A DNA stretch of 64,000 bases. Origin: Pisolithus tinctorius. Its lineage: Eukaryota; Basidiomycota; Agaricomycetes; Boletales; Pisolithaceae. Made by a program: the position numbers and the translations under genes. Positions 11,837 to 22,488 of the stretch are shown in pieces; position 1 is the first letter of the stretch, and every line of letters starts with the position of its first letter. Below the pieces are notes generated by a model. The model did no database searches. It saw only the letters and a program-made list of their open reading frames with translations, and had not been told where the DNA came from. The DNA is taken from contig JANFAH010000052.1 of NCBI GenBank assembly GCA_024663395.1, forward strand, positions 310,001 to 374,000. The letters run 5' to 3'.

Positions 11837-13058
11837 TGTCCTCCCAGCATGAGAACACAACCCCCCAGCCAACCCCAGGCCACTCCTGCAACTACTCCCA
11901 AGTTGTGGATGATGCATTGGTTGTCCTTACCAATGACTTGACTGACACCAAACATGAGAAGGCAGCAGAGAAGGCACATCAGCAAGAAGAGGCAGAGAAG
12001 AAGGAGTGAGAGTGCAAGGCAGAGTGCAAGGCCAAGTGACAAAAGGCAGAGGAGGTGCAACTGGAGGCAGAGTGGAGGCAGAGAGAGGAAGAGGAAGCAC
12101 AGAGGAAGAAGGCAGCAGAGGAAGAGGCCAAGAGGCAAAGGCAGAGAGTGGCAGCAGAAGAGGCTGAGAAGCAGAGGCAGAGGGCCCAGGCCAGGTGGGA
12201 TGAAGCCATGCAAAGGTGAGTGACAGAGTCCTGTGAGTCAGGCAGAGCTGACTTGTATTTTTTACTTTTCTTTACTTTCATTTCAGGTTAAGCGGTGTGG
12301 TCTATCATGTCAACACTGCCCAGAGGGTCCCTGGGACCTCTGTGGTGGTCGCCATGACCAGGAGAGCCCCCTGCACTCACTGCATAGTGAGTCTGATGGC
12401 AGGGCAGTGCAAGCCAGGGCAAGGTAAGACCAGGGCCTGCATGCCCTGCCACAACAAGAAGAAGGTGTGCAGCTGGATGAAGGAGGACAATGTGGTGGGA
12501 CCCTTGCAGAAGAGAGTGGGGACAGGAAGTTCCCAAGGAGAGAAGAAGAAGAGGTTGCAAGGAAAGGGAAAGGAGAAAGCAACAGAGATGGAGGAAGCAG
12601 ATGATGAGCAGGAGGCAGGTGGAGAAGACAAGGAGGAGCCAGAGACACCACACGAGGGACCCTCAGGAGTGGGGGTCTCCTCATGGTGGGCAGAGTGGGA
12701 GCGGGAAAGGCAGCTGCAGGCTGTGGAGGGGTATGTGGAGGCACATGAGAGGGCTGTGACTGCCTTCAAGAGGATGGCAGAGGCAGTGGAGTGGATGGCA
12801 GAGGTGGTGGAGCAGACAGCCAATGAGTGGGGGCTGTACTGCAAGTGGGCAGAATGTGTGGAGATGAGGAGGAGGGAGGATGCACGTGAGGCCAGGATGG
12901 CCAAGTTTGAGTGTGCAGGAGGAGGATGGAAGAGGCTGCAGTCAGAGGCAGTGGAGGGCAAGAATGACGAAGCAGATGAAGGTGCAGATTGGGACAATGA
13001 GGAAGAGGAGGAAGTTGGAGGAGAGCAAGGTGGAGAAGAACAGGTGATGGAGGAGTAG
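11837..13058 (+). pseudogene. Antisense accessory gene of gypsy A: charged coiled coil plus Zn2Cys6-like domain
   Basis: Two exons: 11837-12215 and 12287-13058, with intron 12216-12286 (GTGAGT...TTTCAG) joining in frame. Exon 1 starts MSSQHENTTPQ and becomes a long Glu/Lys/Gln/Ala-rich, coiled-coil-like segment. Exon 2 holds six cysteines, C-x2-C-x8-C-x9-C-x2-C-x6-C with KKK before the last, close to the Gal4 Zn(II)2Cys6 pattern (which has x6 in the second gap). An acidic, Trp-containing helical tail ends with Glu-rich sequence. Two in-frame TGA codons (12007 and 12037) break exon 1; both are one C-to-T change from CGA. The gene lies between the 3' LTR and the chromodomain end of pol, on the opposite strand. 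DNA binding is inferred from the motif only. Confidence 0.65.
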
Positions 13059-13189
13059 AGTAGTTTTTTTTTTTTTTGTCTGTTGTATATTTTTGTACCA
13101 CTACAAAATAGACTTATGATTTTGTTTGTGATTCTGAGAAGTGAAATGGATAAGTGGAGAAAATTCTAAAGTACTTAAGGTAGTTTGGT

Positions 13190-14900
13190 AAGGGGTGGAG
13201 TTGGCCTGCAGAGGAAGGTTATGTAGGCAGAGTATTATGGTGGAGGTTGGTATGGGCCAGGTTTGTGTGGGTAGCACTCATGGAAAGTGGAGACTATGTC
13301 AGAGGCATGATCCAGCTCAGTTGCAAGCAACCAAGAGGTTTCTTCATCAGTGTTCTTGTAACCAGCCCAGTGGACTAGATACAAGAGTTGACAGTGGTGG
13401 CAATGGTGGTCCACCTTAGAGTCAAGTATCTCCAATACTTCATACTCAAGGTCACCATCAACATCCACTGGCAGAGGTGGAGGTTGTTGGTGGTTTGGTA
13501 AAGTTAGCTGCTGTGGCTTCCAGTTGTGAGACATGGAAGACCAGATGTACTGAGCACATAGAGTCAGGGAGCTTATGGGTGATGGAGTGCATACCTGGCC
13601 TGGCCAAGATGGTGAATGGACCTAAGTACTTTTTGGAGAGTTTTTCCGAAGGATGAGTGGAGCAGAAGTACTTGGCTTTGACATAGGCCTGTTCTCCAAC
13701 CTTAAACTCAGGTGGAGGTATGCATTTGGCATCTGCTAGACCCTGGTAGCACTGCTGAGTGGTGGACATTTCAGAGCAGAGGAAGTCATGAAGGGTAGAG
13801 AGCTCAATGACATAGTCATGAGCCCTTGGAGAGGTGGAGTCCTGGTCAGGGACCACAGACAGGTTTGGATAGTATCCCTTGTTAGCAAAGAAGGGAGAAA
13901 CTCCAGTAGTCACACTTGGTGCATTGTTGAAAGTGAACTCTGCTAGAGGTAACAGCTCAGCTCAGTTGTCTTGTTGGTAGTTACAGTAGACATGAAGGTA
14001 CTGTTTGAGGGTCTGGTTTGTTCACTCGGTCTGGCCATTGCCTTCTGAGTGGTAACCCAAAGTGAAGTGAAGGTGCATATCAAGGGCCTTTCCTAGAGAG
14101 TGGAAGAAGTGTGAGACAAACTCAGGGCCTCTGTCAGAGGTGACATTAGCTGGTACTCTGTGCTTGGAGAAGACATGGGTAAGGAAGAGCTTAGTGAGTT
14201 TGGCAGAGGTGATGGAGTTGTGGGTGGGGATGAACACTGCTTGCTTTGAGAGGCAGTCCACTACCATGAGGATGGCAGAGTAGCCATTGGAGTTAAGGAG
14301 GTGTTTGATGGAGTCCATGGAGATGGAGTTCCAAGGTCTCTCTGGGATGGGGAGTTGCTTCAGTAGGCCACAGGGATGGTGTCACAGAGTTTTGCTCTGT
14401 CCACAGGCAGTGCGAGACCTGACATATTCTTTCACATTGGAGCAGAGGTTGGGCCACACATAGTCCCTGTGGACAAGTTCTAAGGTGCAGTTTTGCCTGA
14501 AATGGCCTGCTAGAGGATGGTCATGTTTGAACTGAAGTACTTGAAGGCAGAGATCATCAATGTCAGGGACAAAGATGTGTCCGTCAAGGTGGAGTAGACT
14601 GTCAGAGTCCAGGGACCACCAAGGCTTAGTCAGAGTTAGGAGATGGCTGGCAGAGACAGGGTCAGAGGGTAAGGTGGAGATGACATCAGAGTGCAAGCAC
14701 TTGACATTGAAGACCATGGCAGCATGGAGCACAGGTGCCATGAGGGTAGTGGTATGGAGGGACAATGCAAGTTGCTCCTGTGTAAACATTGGGCAGAGAT
14801 TGTGAGGATTTACCTGCATGTAGTCCCTATCCCCCCCTTTTGGGTAGACGTCCCAACATCACATAAGTGCATTGGGTTTGGCTCCTAGGCAGCCAGGGTG
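13190..14900 (-). pseudogene. Gypsy A integrase and chromodomain
   Basis: In element order: a zinc-binding region (H...H, with the C-x2-C degraded to SRTAC, near 14390-14530), the integrase core with VVDCLSKQAVFIP, TSDRGPEF and GNGQTE (14022-14318), the C-terminal domain (13458-13913; FKVGEQAYVKAKYF, LGPFTIL, FHVSQLE) and a chromodomain (13235-13450; YEVLEILDSK, LVHWAGY, TSWL). Stops and frame changes separate the blocks, for example TGA after GNGQTE. The chromodomain would direct integration to marked chromatin. The protein ends near 13195, facing the antisense accessory gene. Not functional. Confidence 0.85.
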
Positions 14901-17210
14901 GAAGCAGATGGAAAGGTTGAATTGGGAAAGGTACTCCAACCAGTGGGCCTGTCAACAGGTGAGAACCTTAGAGGTGGAAAAATACTCAAGGTTTTTGTGG
15001 TCCATCACCACATTGACAGGTAAGGTGGAGCCTTCTAAGTAATGCTGCCAATGGCAGAAGGCCTTGAAGATAGCCAACAGCTCCTTGTTGTGGGTATCAT
15101 AGTTGAGTTCTGGCACAGTCATGGTGGGGGAGTAGAAAGTGACTGGGTGGAGTTCACTGTTGGAGCAGGTGAGTGACAGAATACCAGCAATGGCATAGTT
15201 GGAGGTGTCAGTTTCTATTGAAGGATGCTGTAGGTATCCTCAGTAGTGCAACAAGCTACTACTGTATTAGACCAACCTGTAGGTATCTACAGGATATCAG
15301 TAAGTATAATACCAGTAGTGAAAGTGAGCTTACCCTCAGTAGTGCAACAAGCTACTGAGGGAACAGTGAGTAAACTACTGTAAAATGTGCGCTCTAAGGT
15401 GATTATGTAAGCACCCAAACATCACACCAAAGTGAGCAGAACACAGGGGAGAATATATCTCCAACAGTTTCTACTGTAAGCAGAGCATCAGGAACCCAAT
15501 GAGTGAGAATAGGGGTGGAGCTGAAGGCATCCTTCATGCAGAGAAAAGCAGAGTGGCACTCCTTGGAAAAGTTCCAAGGAGCACCCTTTTGCATGAGGCA
15601 AGTGAGTGGAATGATGATGTTGGAGTAGTTATTAATGAATTGTCTGTAGAAGTTTGTGAAACCAAGAAAGGATTGGATGTCTTGCACCTTCCATGGCTCA
15701 GGCCAGTCACAGGCTGCCTGAACCTTCTTGGCAGACATGGTGAGACTGGAGGGAGAAAGAATGCAGCTGAGGTACTCAACAGAGTTGGAGTGAAACTCAC
15801 ACTTCTCTGGCTTGGCATAGAGACCATGCTTTCAAAGGTGGTGGAGTACCTCTTTTATGTGTTCGCAATGTGACTCCACATCCTGTGAATAGATTAGGAT
15901 GTCATTGAGGTACACCACAATGCAGACATTGAGCATGTCTGCAAAGATGCTATTAACAAATCACTGGAAGGCCACAGGCACATTAGTCAGACTGAATGGC
16001 ATTACCTGCCACTCATAAGAACCATAATGAGTGCAGAATGCCATTTTCCATTCATCTCCATCTGTGATGCAGCCTAGATGATAGGCATGGTGGAGGTCGA
16101 TCTTGGTGTAGAGTGTGGCTTGGAGAGTTGAGTAGGTCAGAGATGAGTGGCAGTTGAGTCCTCAATAGTCCATGCAGAGGCAGAGTGAACCATCCTTCTT
16201 TATGAAGAGGACAGGGGCACCATGAGCGGAGGTGGATTGTTTGATGAAGCCATAGCCAAGGTGCTCGTCAATGAAGCTGCAGAGAGCTTCAAGCTCTGGT
16301 AGAGAAAGGGAGTAGATCATGCCAATGGGTGGAGAAGCTCCTGCCTCAAGGTCAATCTTGAGATTGAATGAGTGGTGTGGTGGAAGTTCAGTAGCCTTGT
16401 CTTTACTAAAGATGTCAGCAAACTTGTGATACTCAGGAGGGACCAAAGAGAGGTCAGGAGGTGGAGAAGAAGTGGAGGATGCATGAAGTTTCACATCATT
16501 GGCAGAGAGCTGTAAGCAGAACTGTCTAGAGCCAGGGAGAGCACAGGCTCTGACATATGCAGCAGCATTGATGAGTGAGATGAGCAGAGCAGAGTGTGGC
16601 GAGTTGGTTGGAGGTGCAGTTGGAGCTGCAGATGGAGTGGAGGGTGTTGGATCTGGAGCAGAGGTCTCAGTGGAAGGTGACAAAGGCACCTGGGGCATCA
16701 GCATTCCCTGTAATGGTGGTTTGAATGATATACTGCCCAGTACCCAGTCAATCAATGGATTGAAGGGGGTGAGCCAGTTGTGTCCTAATACCAGCAAACA
16801 TGAAGAATCCAACAGAGTAACATAAAATGAAATGGAGTTGACATTGCTGGAAGGAAAGCAGAGGGAAAGATCTACTTCTTGGGAAATGACAGCATTTGTA
16901 CTACCATCAAACAAGCAGAGTGGAATTGGCAGAGAAACAGAGAAAACAGGAATGGCATATTTTTTGATTATAGATGGGTCTACAAAACAATGAGAAGAGC
17001 CAGATTCAATCAATGCAGAAACAGTATCATCAGAATAGTCAAGAAGAGTTACAGACAGAAGTAAAGAATTGGGACTAGAAAGAGTGGATGCATTGAGTCA
17101 GATGTCCAGTTGCACACAGTTGGGATCAACACTTCCTCCAGGCTTTGTGAGCTCCCTGGAGGAGCAGACTAACTTTTTGGCTCTGCCTGCTCTGCAGGCA
17201 GAGTAGGTGG
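14901..17210 (-). pseudogene. Gypsy A protease, reverse transcriptase and RNase H
   Basis: From 17210 downward the minus strand gives the gag/protease region (a cysteine segment, then ALIESGSSHCFVDPS, an aspartic protease site D-S-G changed to E-S-G), then RT blocks (LPPHHSFNLKIDLE, AHGAPVLFIKKDGSL). The polymerase box reads VVYLNDILIYS at about 15880-15915 where YLDD is expected, so the first catalytic Asp is Asn. The RT connection (AACDWPEPWKVQDIQSFLGF) and RNase H (VETDxSNYAIAG) follow; the latter is split by a small LTR-like insertion at 15216-15466. The gag start is missing. Many stops; CpG-poor. Confidence 0.85.
15216..15466 (-). mobile_element. Element E, copy 1 (small LTR-like insertion), TSD GTTTC
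   Basis: 251 bp flanked by GTTTC at 15211-15215 and 15467-15471. In minus orientation it starts TGTTGGAG. It splits the RNase H frame exactly within 'VET|DxS'. A second copy lies at 35459-36461 and shares internal words such as CCTCAGTAGT, CAAGCTACTGAGGGA and GTGCGCTCTAA. The form is that of a solo LTR of a copia-type element. Confidence 0.7.
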
Positions 17211-17400
17211 TGTCACACACCAAAGGTGTTTGGTGAGGTGGACATGGATATAGCTGATGAATGGAGATGAAGACTATAGCCCTCATGCGAAGAAGGACAG
17301 CCAGAAATGTCAGCAGTCATCTCCCACACAAGAAAAAGTCATCAATGCCAAAGAAAAAGAAGGAAGCGAGTTAAGCACCAGTTAAAATTCTTAAGCGCCC

Positions 17401-17922
17401 ATGTATGGCATTCTGGTTTTTGACATATCTCTGCTGTTTCTGCAGATACAGAAACCATTCCCACACTCACTTGTAGTGCTCAGCCATGCGATCCTACCTT
17501 CCAAAATTGGAGAGGATCTGTGCACTCCACACATTTCTACAGCACTCCCTCCAAAAGACACTCATTTTGCTAATTCTTCTGATATGGTTGCCCCCACATC
17601 AATCACTTCACTTGTCCCCTTTGCTAGGGACCATGGCTATGTATATCTACCAGGAGTTCCTACCAGCTTCCATCCTGAAGCATCCTGGTACATCCCATCC
17701 TTGTCTGTGCCCTCCCAGCCCATCCAGCTTGGACAGTGCATTCTTTTTGTCAGTATGACCTCTAGGAGGACATTCTTTGGTCACCTCAGGTCTGTCATTC
17801 ATTTGGAAAGGTCTTATGTGGTTGTTTCAGTCTCTCCAGTCCAAGAAGCATATAGATCCTTTCTCCCTGCTCCCTGCAATGTCTTCATACCAGTCTTGTC
17901 CATCATTCTTCCAAAATTGTGA
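17401..17922 (+). CDS. ORF of element G (173 aa), function unknown
   Basis: Open from ATG at 17401 (MYGILVFDISLLFLQIQ...) through a GYVYLPGVPTSF segment and TSRRTFFGHLRSV, ERSYVVVSVSP, to a stop after IILPKL. The same protein is encoded in copy 2 on the minus strand at about 53767-53104, where it carries one frameshift but continues about 50 residues further, ending in a Pro-rich tail. The start lies about 190 nt inside the left end of the element. No domain or family is recognised. Agreement over two diverged copies at the protein level suggests it was coding. Here the TGA at the end may be a decayed codon. Confidence 0.5.
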   Translation: MYGILVFDISLLFLQIQKPFPHSLVVLSHAILPSKIGEDLCTPHISTALPPKDTHFANSSDMVAPTSITSLVPFARDHGYVYLPGVPTSFHPEASWYIPSLSVPSQPIQLGQCILFVSMTSRRTFFGHLRSVIHLERSYVVVSVSPVQEAYRSFLPAPCNVFIPVLSIILPKL

Positions 17923-18949
17923 CAGCTACAGTATAATCTACTGTGCTCCACTCTCCCTGATTGCATCCATGATGAGTATGATGCACATCTTGCCTCCTTA
18001 TTGCAAGATACAGCAGAAGACACTTCCCCTTCATCCTCTCTTCCAACAGGGCCTCATTCATGAAGTTTTTATTTGCTTCACTGAGAGGATGGTTTGGGGG
18101 GGAAAGTTGTGATCCCCTATGCTCCTGTCCCCCCACAGACCCCCAAAGCTTGACCCCTGTTGACATCTGACTCACCCTGTCTGCTTTTGGATGTACTATA
18201 TCAGCATCAGATCAGTGCTGCCTCTCTGTCATCCCACTTTGGCCCAAAGGAGATCTCTTTGAGATGTGACATGCACAGCCTCCCCCTAATGCAATTCCAG
18301 TGCGCTTTCCCAGTTCCTGACATTACTTGACTCATACTTTGACATTCTGACTGTCTTTGACTCACTTATTGCCAATACTTACCAGTCTTTTGGCCTTGCT
18401 TACTGATTCTTTGCTTTTTGGCTTACTTATCCTTACCAATGCTCACCAATGCTTTCTAAGACGATTACCCACCGCTTACATTCCTTACTCATCAGTTACC
18501 AATCACTTACCAAGTGTTTGCACTTGTTTTCCATAGGCAACGCCCCTGTACTGTATATAAATCACTGTACTTAGATAGAAAAAAGAGAAGAAGACATCAG
18601 AGAGCCCCTCTTGCTTGCAATTTATCATCTCTCAGTAAATCATTCAGCAGCTTCAATAATTGAGACTTTGTTAAGGGTCTAACTATCATCTACTTCACTT
18701 ATTAACATCTATCATCAATCTACTTTGCTCCAAGCCCTTCCTGAGCTCAGTGCAGCCCAGGACATCAAATTAAGTCATCATCCATCCTTCTGTAGGCTGA
18801 CAGCAGTCTACCCCATCACAATCTATTGCATTCTTGCTCCCTCTTCATCAGGAGCACCCCCAACCCTCAGCACTCATCTTTGAGTGTTGTAGTTTGCAAA
18901 AACCCTCCCAAATCAAAGGTTCTACCATCTAGGTACTGCATAGGCACAC

Positions 18950-19663
18950 TGTCAAGTCTGGGCCTACTCCGACCAACTCCGATGCTATACAAGGTCTAGA
19001 GAAGGGTTTGGAAGCAAGTCCGACACAGAAGAACAGAACTCTGACTATTGGAGTGTTGGCAGGAATGAAGACTGCTGAGACAAAGGTGGAGCGGAGTGAG
19101 GGCGTCGGGTTTAGCTCGTGTGCTACCCCCTTGCACGATCTCAGCCCTTGTATTTCAGAGGGAGAGTACAGACAGAGAGTCAGAGATAACTCCGACAGGC
19201 AGAAGACAGAATCAGAGGGAGTAGGAACTAAGTTGATATTCATACTGAAGAACAGCAGAGTCCAGTACATGCTTTTATACTGCTACAGAGGTACAGTAAT
19301 CGGAATCGGAACTGACATATGGAGACTCATAAATTTTCAAGTAAAACTTCCTGGACGACGAATGAAGGGTAGATGGAGGACATACAAACGGGTAACACAG
19401 AACATCTAGAAAAGGAACCAGTCCAGGTGCTGGACCATGCGGTGAGCGTGCTGCAGAGTACCTGACTGCGAAGGTAGTCACATGACCCCTCAGAGAATGG
19501 ACTGCTCAGTCCGGTAGGAGAGCAACACAAGTCCGACAGCAGTCGGAGCAAAGATGGTTTGCAACCAACAGAAGTTGGGCGGAGTTGGTGCAGAGTGAGC
19601 GGGTGACCGGCGGAAAAGGTTGTGGAGTGAGCAAAGACCTATGACGAACGCACAGTTATGACA
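18950..19663. mobile_element. Solo LTR of family S (copy B), TSD CACAC
   Basis: 714 bp, TGTCAAGTC...TTATGACA, flanked by CACAC at 18945-18949 and 19664-19668. It is inserted in element G. CpG content is intermediate between copy A (10938) and copy C (35581). The matched target duplication shows it is a solo LTR and not the missing 5' LTR of gypsy A. Confidence 0.9.
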
Positions 19664-19740
19664 CACACCACCACTTGCTCTTTTTGTCTTTTGTGTTGGT
19701 TTTGGTTGGTTACCACCACTGAACCTCACTTTGACTCACA

Positions 19741-21728
19741 GCATGACATCCTCAGAGATAGCATGGGTTGGTGATCAGTTGATTAGGTGGGCTGCATACT
19801 GGATAGCATCCCCCCAATATTTATTTGGCAGTCCAGTGTCTTTTAGCATCACCCATGCACTTTCAACAAGTGTGCAGTTCATCCGCTCAGTGACACCATT
19901 CTCTGGACCCCTTTCAACTTGAGGTAGGCCTTGAACTCATCTGAGCCACACTCCCCACCTCTGTCACTCTGAAAATAATTTGCTTTTTTGCCAGTTTCAA
20001 CTTCAGCTCAAGCGAGGTAGTCTTTCACTGAGGGGAAGACTTCATCCTTAGATTTTATTAGTTTAACCACAAGGTGGTGTGAGTGAGCATCAATGAAGGT
20101 TACAAAGTAGTGGTGTCCAGTTTGGGCTGTAGTCTCCATGGGGCCACATACATCAGAGTATGTCTGGTAGAGTACTGTTGGGCTTTCAATGTTTGACTTG
20201 ACAGGTATCACCTTATGGTGTTGCTTCCCTTCAAGGCAAGGTTGGCATACTGAGTTCAAGTGCTCAGTGCCAGTAAGCTCCATGCCTTCAACCATTCCTG
20301 CTTTAACCAGTTTAAGCACAGATTTTATATTTGCATGCCCAAGACATCAATGCCACAAGTCAAGTGTGGCTACAGACTTTGGTGCTGCAGCTGCGAGTGC
20401 CAGGAAGTAAGGGTAGGGTCAAGTAGTGGAGATGGTCCTTGTACAACAAGTGCTCCATGACTCAGAGAGTGAGTCCTTGCTGCAAGGATGTAGAGTGAGC
20501 CTTGACAATGACCCATGCCTACAGTGTCTGTACTGTCAGTGATTGAGCATGTTCCACCCGTGAAGGTGACCTAGACATTTCTAGTGGCAAGGTATGCCAC
20601 CAAGAGGAGGTTTGCACTGAGATCTGGAATGAAATAGACCTTCTGTAGTAGGATTCTACTGGTCTTCCCATTTGGAAGATCCATACAAAGTTCGATCTGT
20701 CCAATGGCAGTAGCAGGAATTGTGCTCCCACTGCCAATGACTACAGGCTGTGGGGGTGAGAGCATCTTTAGCAAAGTGAACCATTTCCACTGACAGCACA
20801 TATTCACAGAGGCACTGGAGTCTATGACCCAGCGCATGTGCAGATTCTCGCCATTGTCAGTGGCCATGAAGAGACATAGAGCACTGTCTTCAGCAGGTGA
20901 GATGTGCATGACTTTAGCAACAAGTTTGTCCTCCTTAGGCTTATCCTTTTCAGCCTGTGACAGGGACTTGGCTGCCTCATCAGCCTTCTTCTTGTAGCAG
21001 TCATCTTCAACATGGTTTGTCTTCTTGCAATAGCTGCAAGCCTTTTTCTTTTTCTTGTCATTCCTCTTTCCCTTTTTGTTAGGTGTCTTTGTTATGAGGG
21101 TAGTTTGTGCTGAAGAGGTGCGATGAGACTTCTCTTCTATCAAGACTTGGGAAATGACAGAGTTTGGAGTTAGTTTCTCATTGGACAACATGAGTATAAT
21201 GTGAAGGGTTGAGTATGAGGTTGGAAGGGAGATGACCATGGCTATGGCAACAAGAGAGTCTTTGAGGGGCTGTCCAAGAGACTTTAGGATTGTTGCCTTC
21301 TGCCACATGGCATTAAGCTGCATCTCCATTGAGATGTCATCTGCTAGGGTACCACAAAATAGTTTGCTGATAAGGTAGGCTATTGTTTGTTTCCCTTTGC
21401 CTTCATAGCACTTGCATAGCTTTCTCCAGACTTCTGCCACTGTCATGGCATGCAGAACACCACTAAGTGGGTTGTCCTTTAGAGTAAGTGTGATTTGAGC
21501 CCTTGCTTCTTTATCCTTGTAGTGCCAGTCTGCACATGCAACTGGATCAGCTGCTGCATCAGGTGCCTTCAACTTTCCTTCTACAAGCTCCCAAAGTCCA
21601 CAGACATCTAGGATCATCATGATTTGGTACTTCCATGTCTGGAAGTTTGAACCATTGTCTTCAAGGGATGGTATGTCATAGAGTCGACTGGAGGCTTGAG
21701 TAGCTTTACCCAAAGGTGTAGTAGAGGT
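19741..21728 (-). pseudogene. Copia D gag, protease and integrase (partial)
   Basis: A frame of about 380 codons (21713-20571) contains the copia gag core (NFQTWKYQIMMIL, WRKLCKCYEGKGKQT), a Lys-rich stretch, the zinc knuckle C-x2-C-x4-H-x4-C (CSYCKKTNHVEDDC) and a protease site VIDSSAS, where the usual Gly is Ser. Integrase follows: zinc region with CQPCLEGK and the YSDVCGPM core start (20319-20008), then, after a shift, ENGVTERMNCTLVESAWVML and WGDAIQYAAHLIN, ending at the G border. Multiple stops. CpG-poor. Confidence 0.85.
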
Positions 21729-22488
21729 TCACAGAAATATCTATACAAAGTAATCTCAGTCACATGCATGTAGCAACAACATCTGTTTGATTTACCTATA
21801 CGAAGTAATCTAGGTGTGAGAATGAGTATTGTAAAGGAATGGAAAACATTCATGCTCACCTCAGTTGTGCGCATGTAGCAACAACGTCTGAGGTGATGAA
21901 GGTACAGTACAAAGCTATATATCTCTAAGTGTAACAATACTGAAACCTGTTGGAGTTTATCACTTTTACCTTAGTTGTGGTTCACCAAGCACAGCATTAT
22001 GTAATCCAAAAGCGGACACTTAGCAGTTTATTTTTCCTTACTGCACCTCAGCTTCAACCAACTTGAAGTCTGAGGTGGGACTCCTTCCATTCATTATATT
22101 GGAACACTTACTTACCTACCTACAGTATATTCCTCTCTATAGGTAGTTAATTGTTTAGCTTCAACCAACTTGAAGTCTGAGTATATTCCTCTCTATAGAC
22201 TTGACAATCCTGCAGCTTGTCATCCTCCAAAAAAACCCTTGGGTGTTGAACCCAGAGTTTACATGACAAGGGTGGTCTTGTTGTGAGATGCACTACATTC
22301 TTTGTAAGTAACGAGAGAACACATACATAAATGCAAGACACAATGAATACAATAAGCACAAGGGCACAAAAGTTGATTGCATGGTTATCAGTAATGTAAA
22401 GTATGAAAACCTTAAAATGGAAAGTAACTCTCACATCTCGGAGTGGACACATTCAGAAAGGACTACATATGACTTGCCAAATCTAACA
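21729..22488 (-). repeat. 3' LTR of copia F (with a nested solo LTR)
   Basis: Element sense TGTTAGATTTGGC...TTTCTGTGA. It is colinear with 33907-34376 apart from the 290 bp insertion. Differences to the other LTR that I could align are CpG-type transitions. Confidence 0.9.
21948..22232 (+). mobile_element. Solo LTR of family D, TSD AAACC
   Basis: 285 bp, TGTTGGAG...CCTCCAAAA, flanked by AAACC at 21943-21947 and 22233-22237. The uninterrupted target is seen in the other F LTR near 34120. Its reverse complement is the 5' LTR of copia D at 34518-34806. Confidence 0.9.

Larger units (their letters stand above)
10938..17210 (-). mobile_element. Gypsy A: truncated chromodomain Ty3/gypsy retrotransposon
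   Basis: Minus-strand element with 3' LTR (10938-11639), polypurine tract beside it, an accessory gene in opposite orientation, and pol ending at 17210. The 5' LTR and most of gag are missing. The left flank is TCTGG and no matching target duplication can exist because the other end is lost. The break at 17210 coincides with the terminus of element G. Very few CpG remain, so it is an old copy. Confidence 0.85.
17211..19740 (+). mobile_element. Element G, copy 1: long LTR-like element with an ORF
   Basis: Begins TGTCACACACC and ends GACTCACA (TG...CA). Without the 714 bp solo LTR and its 5 bp duplication nested at 18950-19663 it is about 1.81 kb and colinear with 52134-53986 (opposite strand). 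Copy 2 sits in a site whose empty form is present in the window, so the borders are firm. Here the flanks are GTGG and GCAT, which do not match; the left neighbour is gypsy A and the right neighbour is copia D, both cut exactly at the border. Confidence 0.75.

Noticed and set aside
13064..13078. T-run near 13,064 as a terminator
   Set aside because: A poly-T stretch is not a defined RNA polymerase II terminator and no stem precedes it.
12288..13101. Minus-strand frames of 111-206 codons opposite the accessory gene
   Set aside because: They mirror a Glu/Lys-rich coding sequence (antisense Ser/Leu/Pro); the plus-strand frame has the intron, the start and the cysteine pattern.
10938..19663. LTR copies A and B as the two LTRs of gypsy A
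   Set aside because: Copy B has its own perfect CACAC duplication and interrupts element G, so it is a separate solo LTR.
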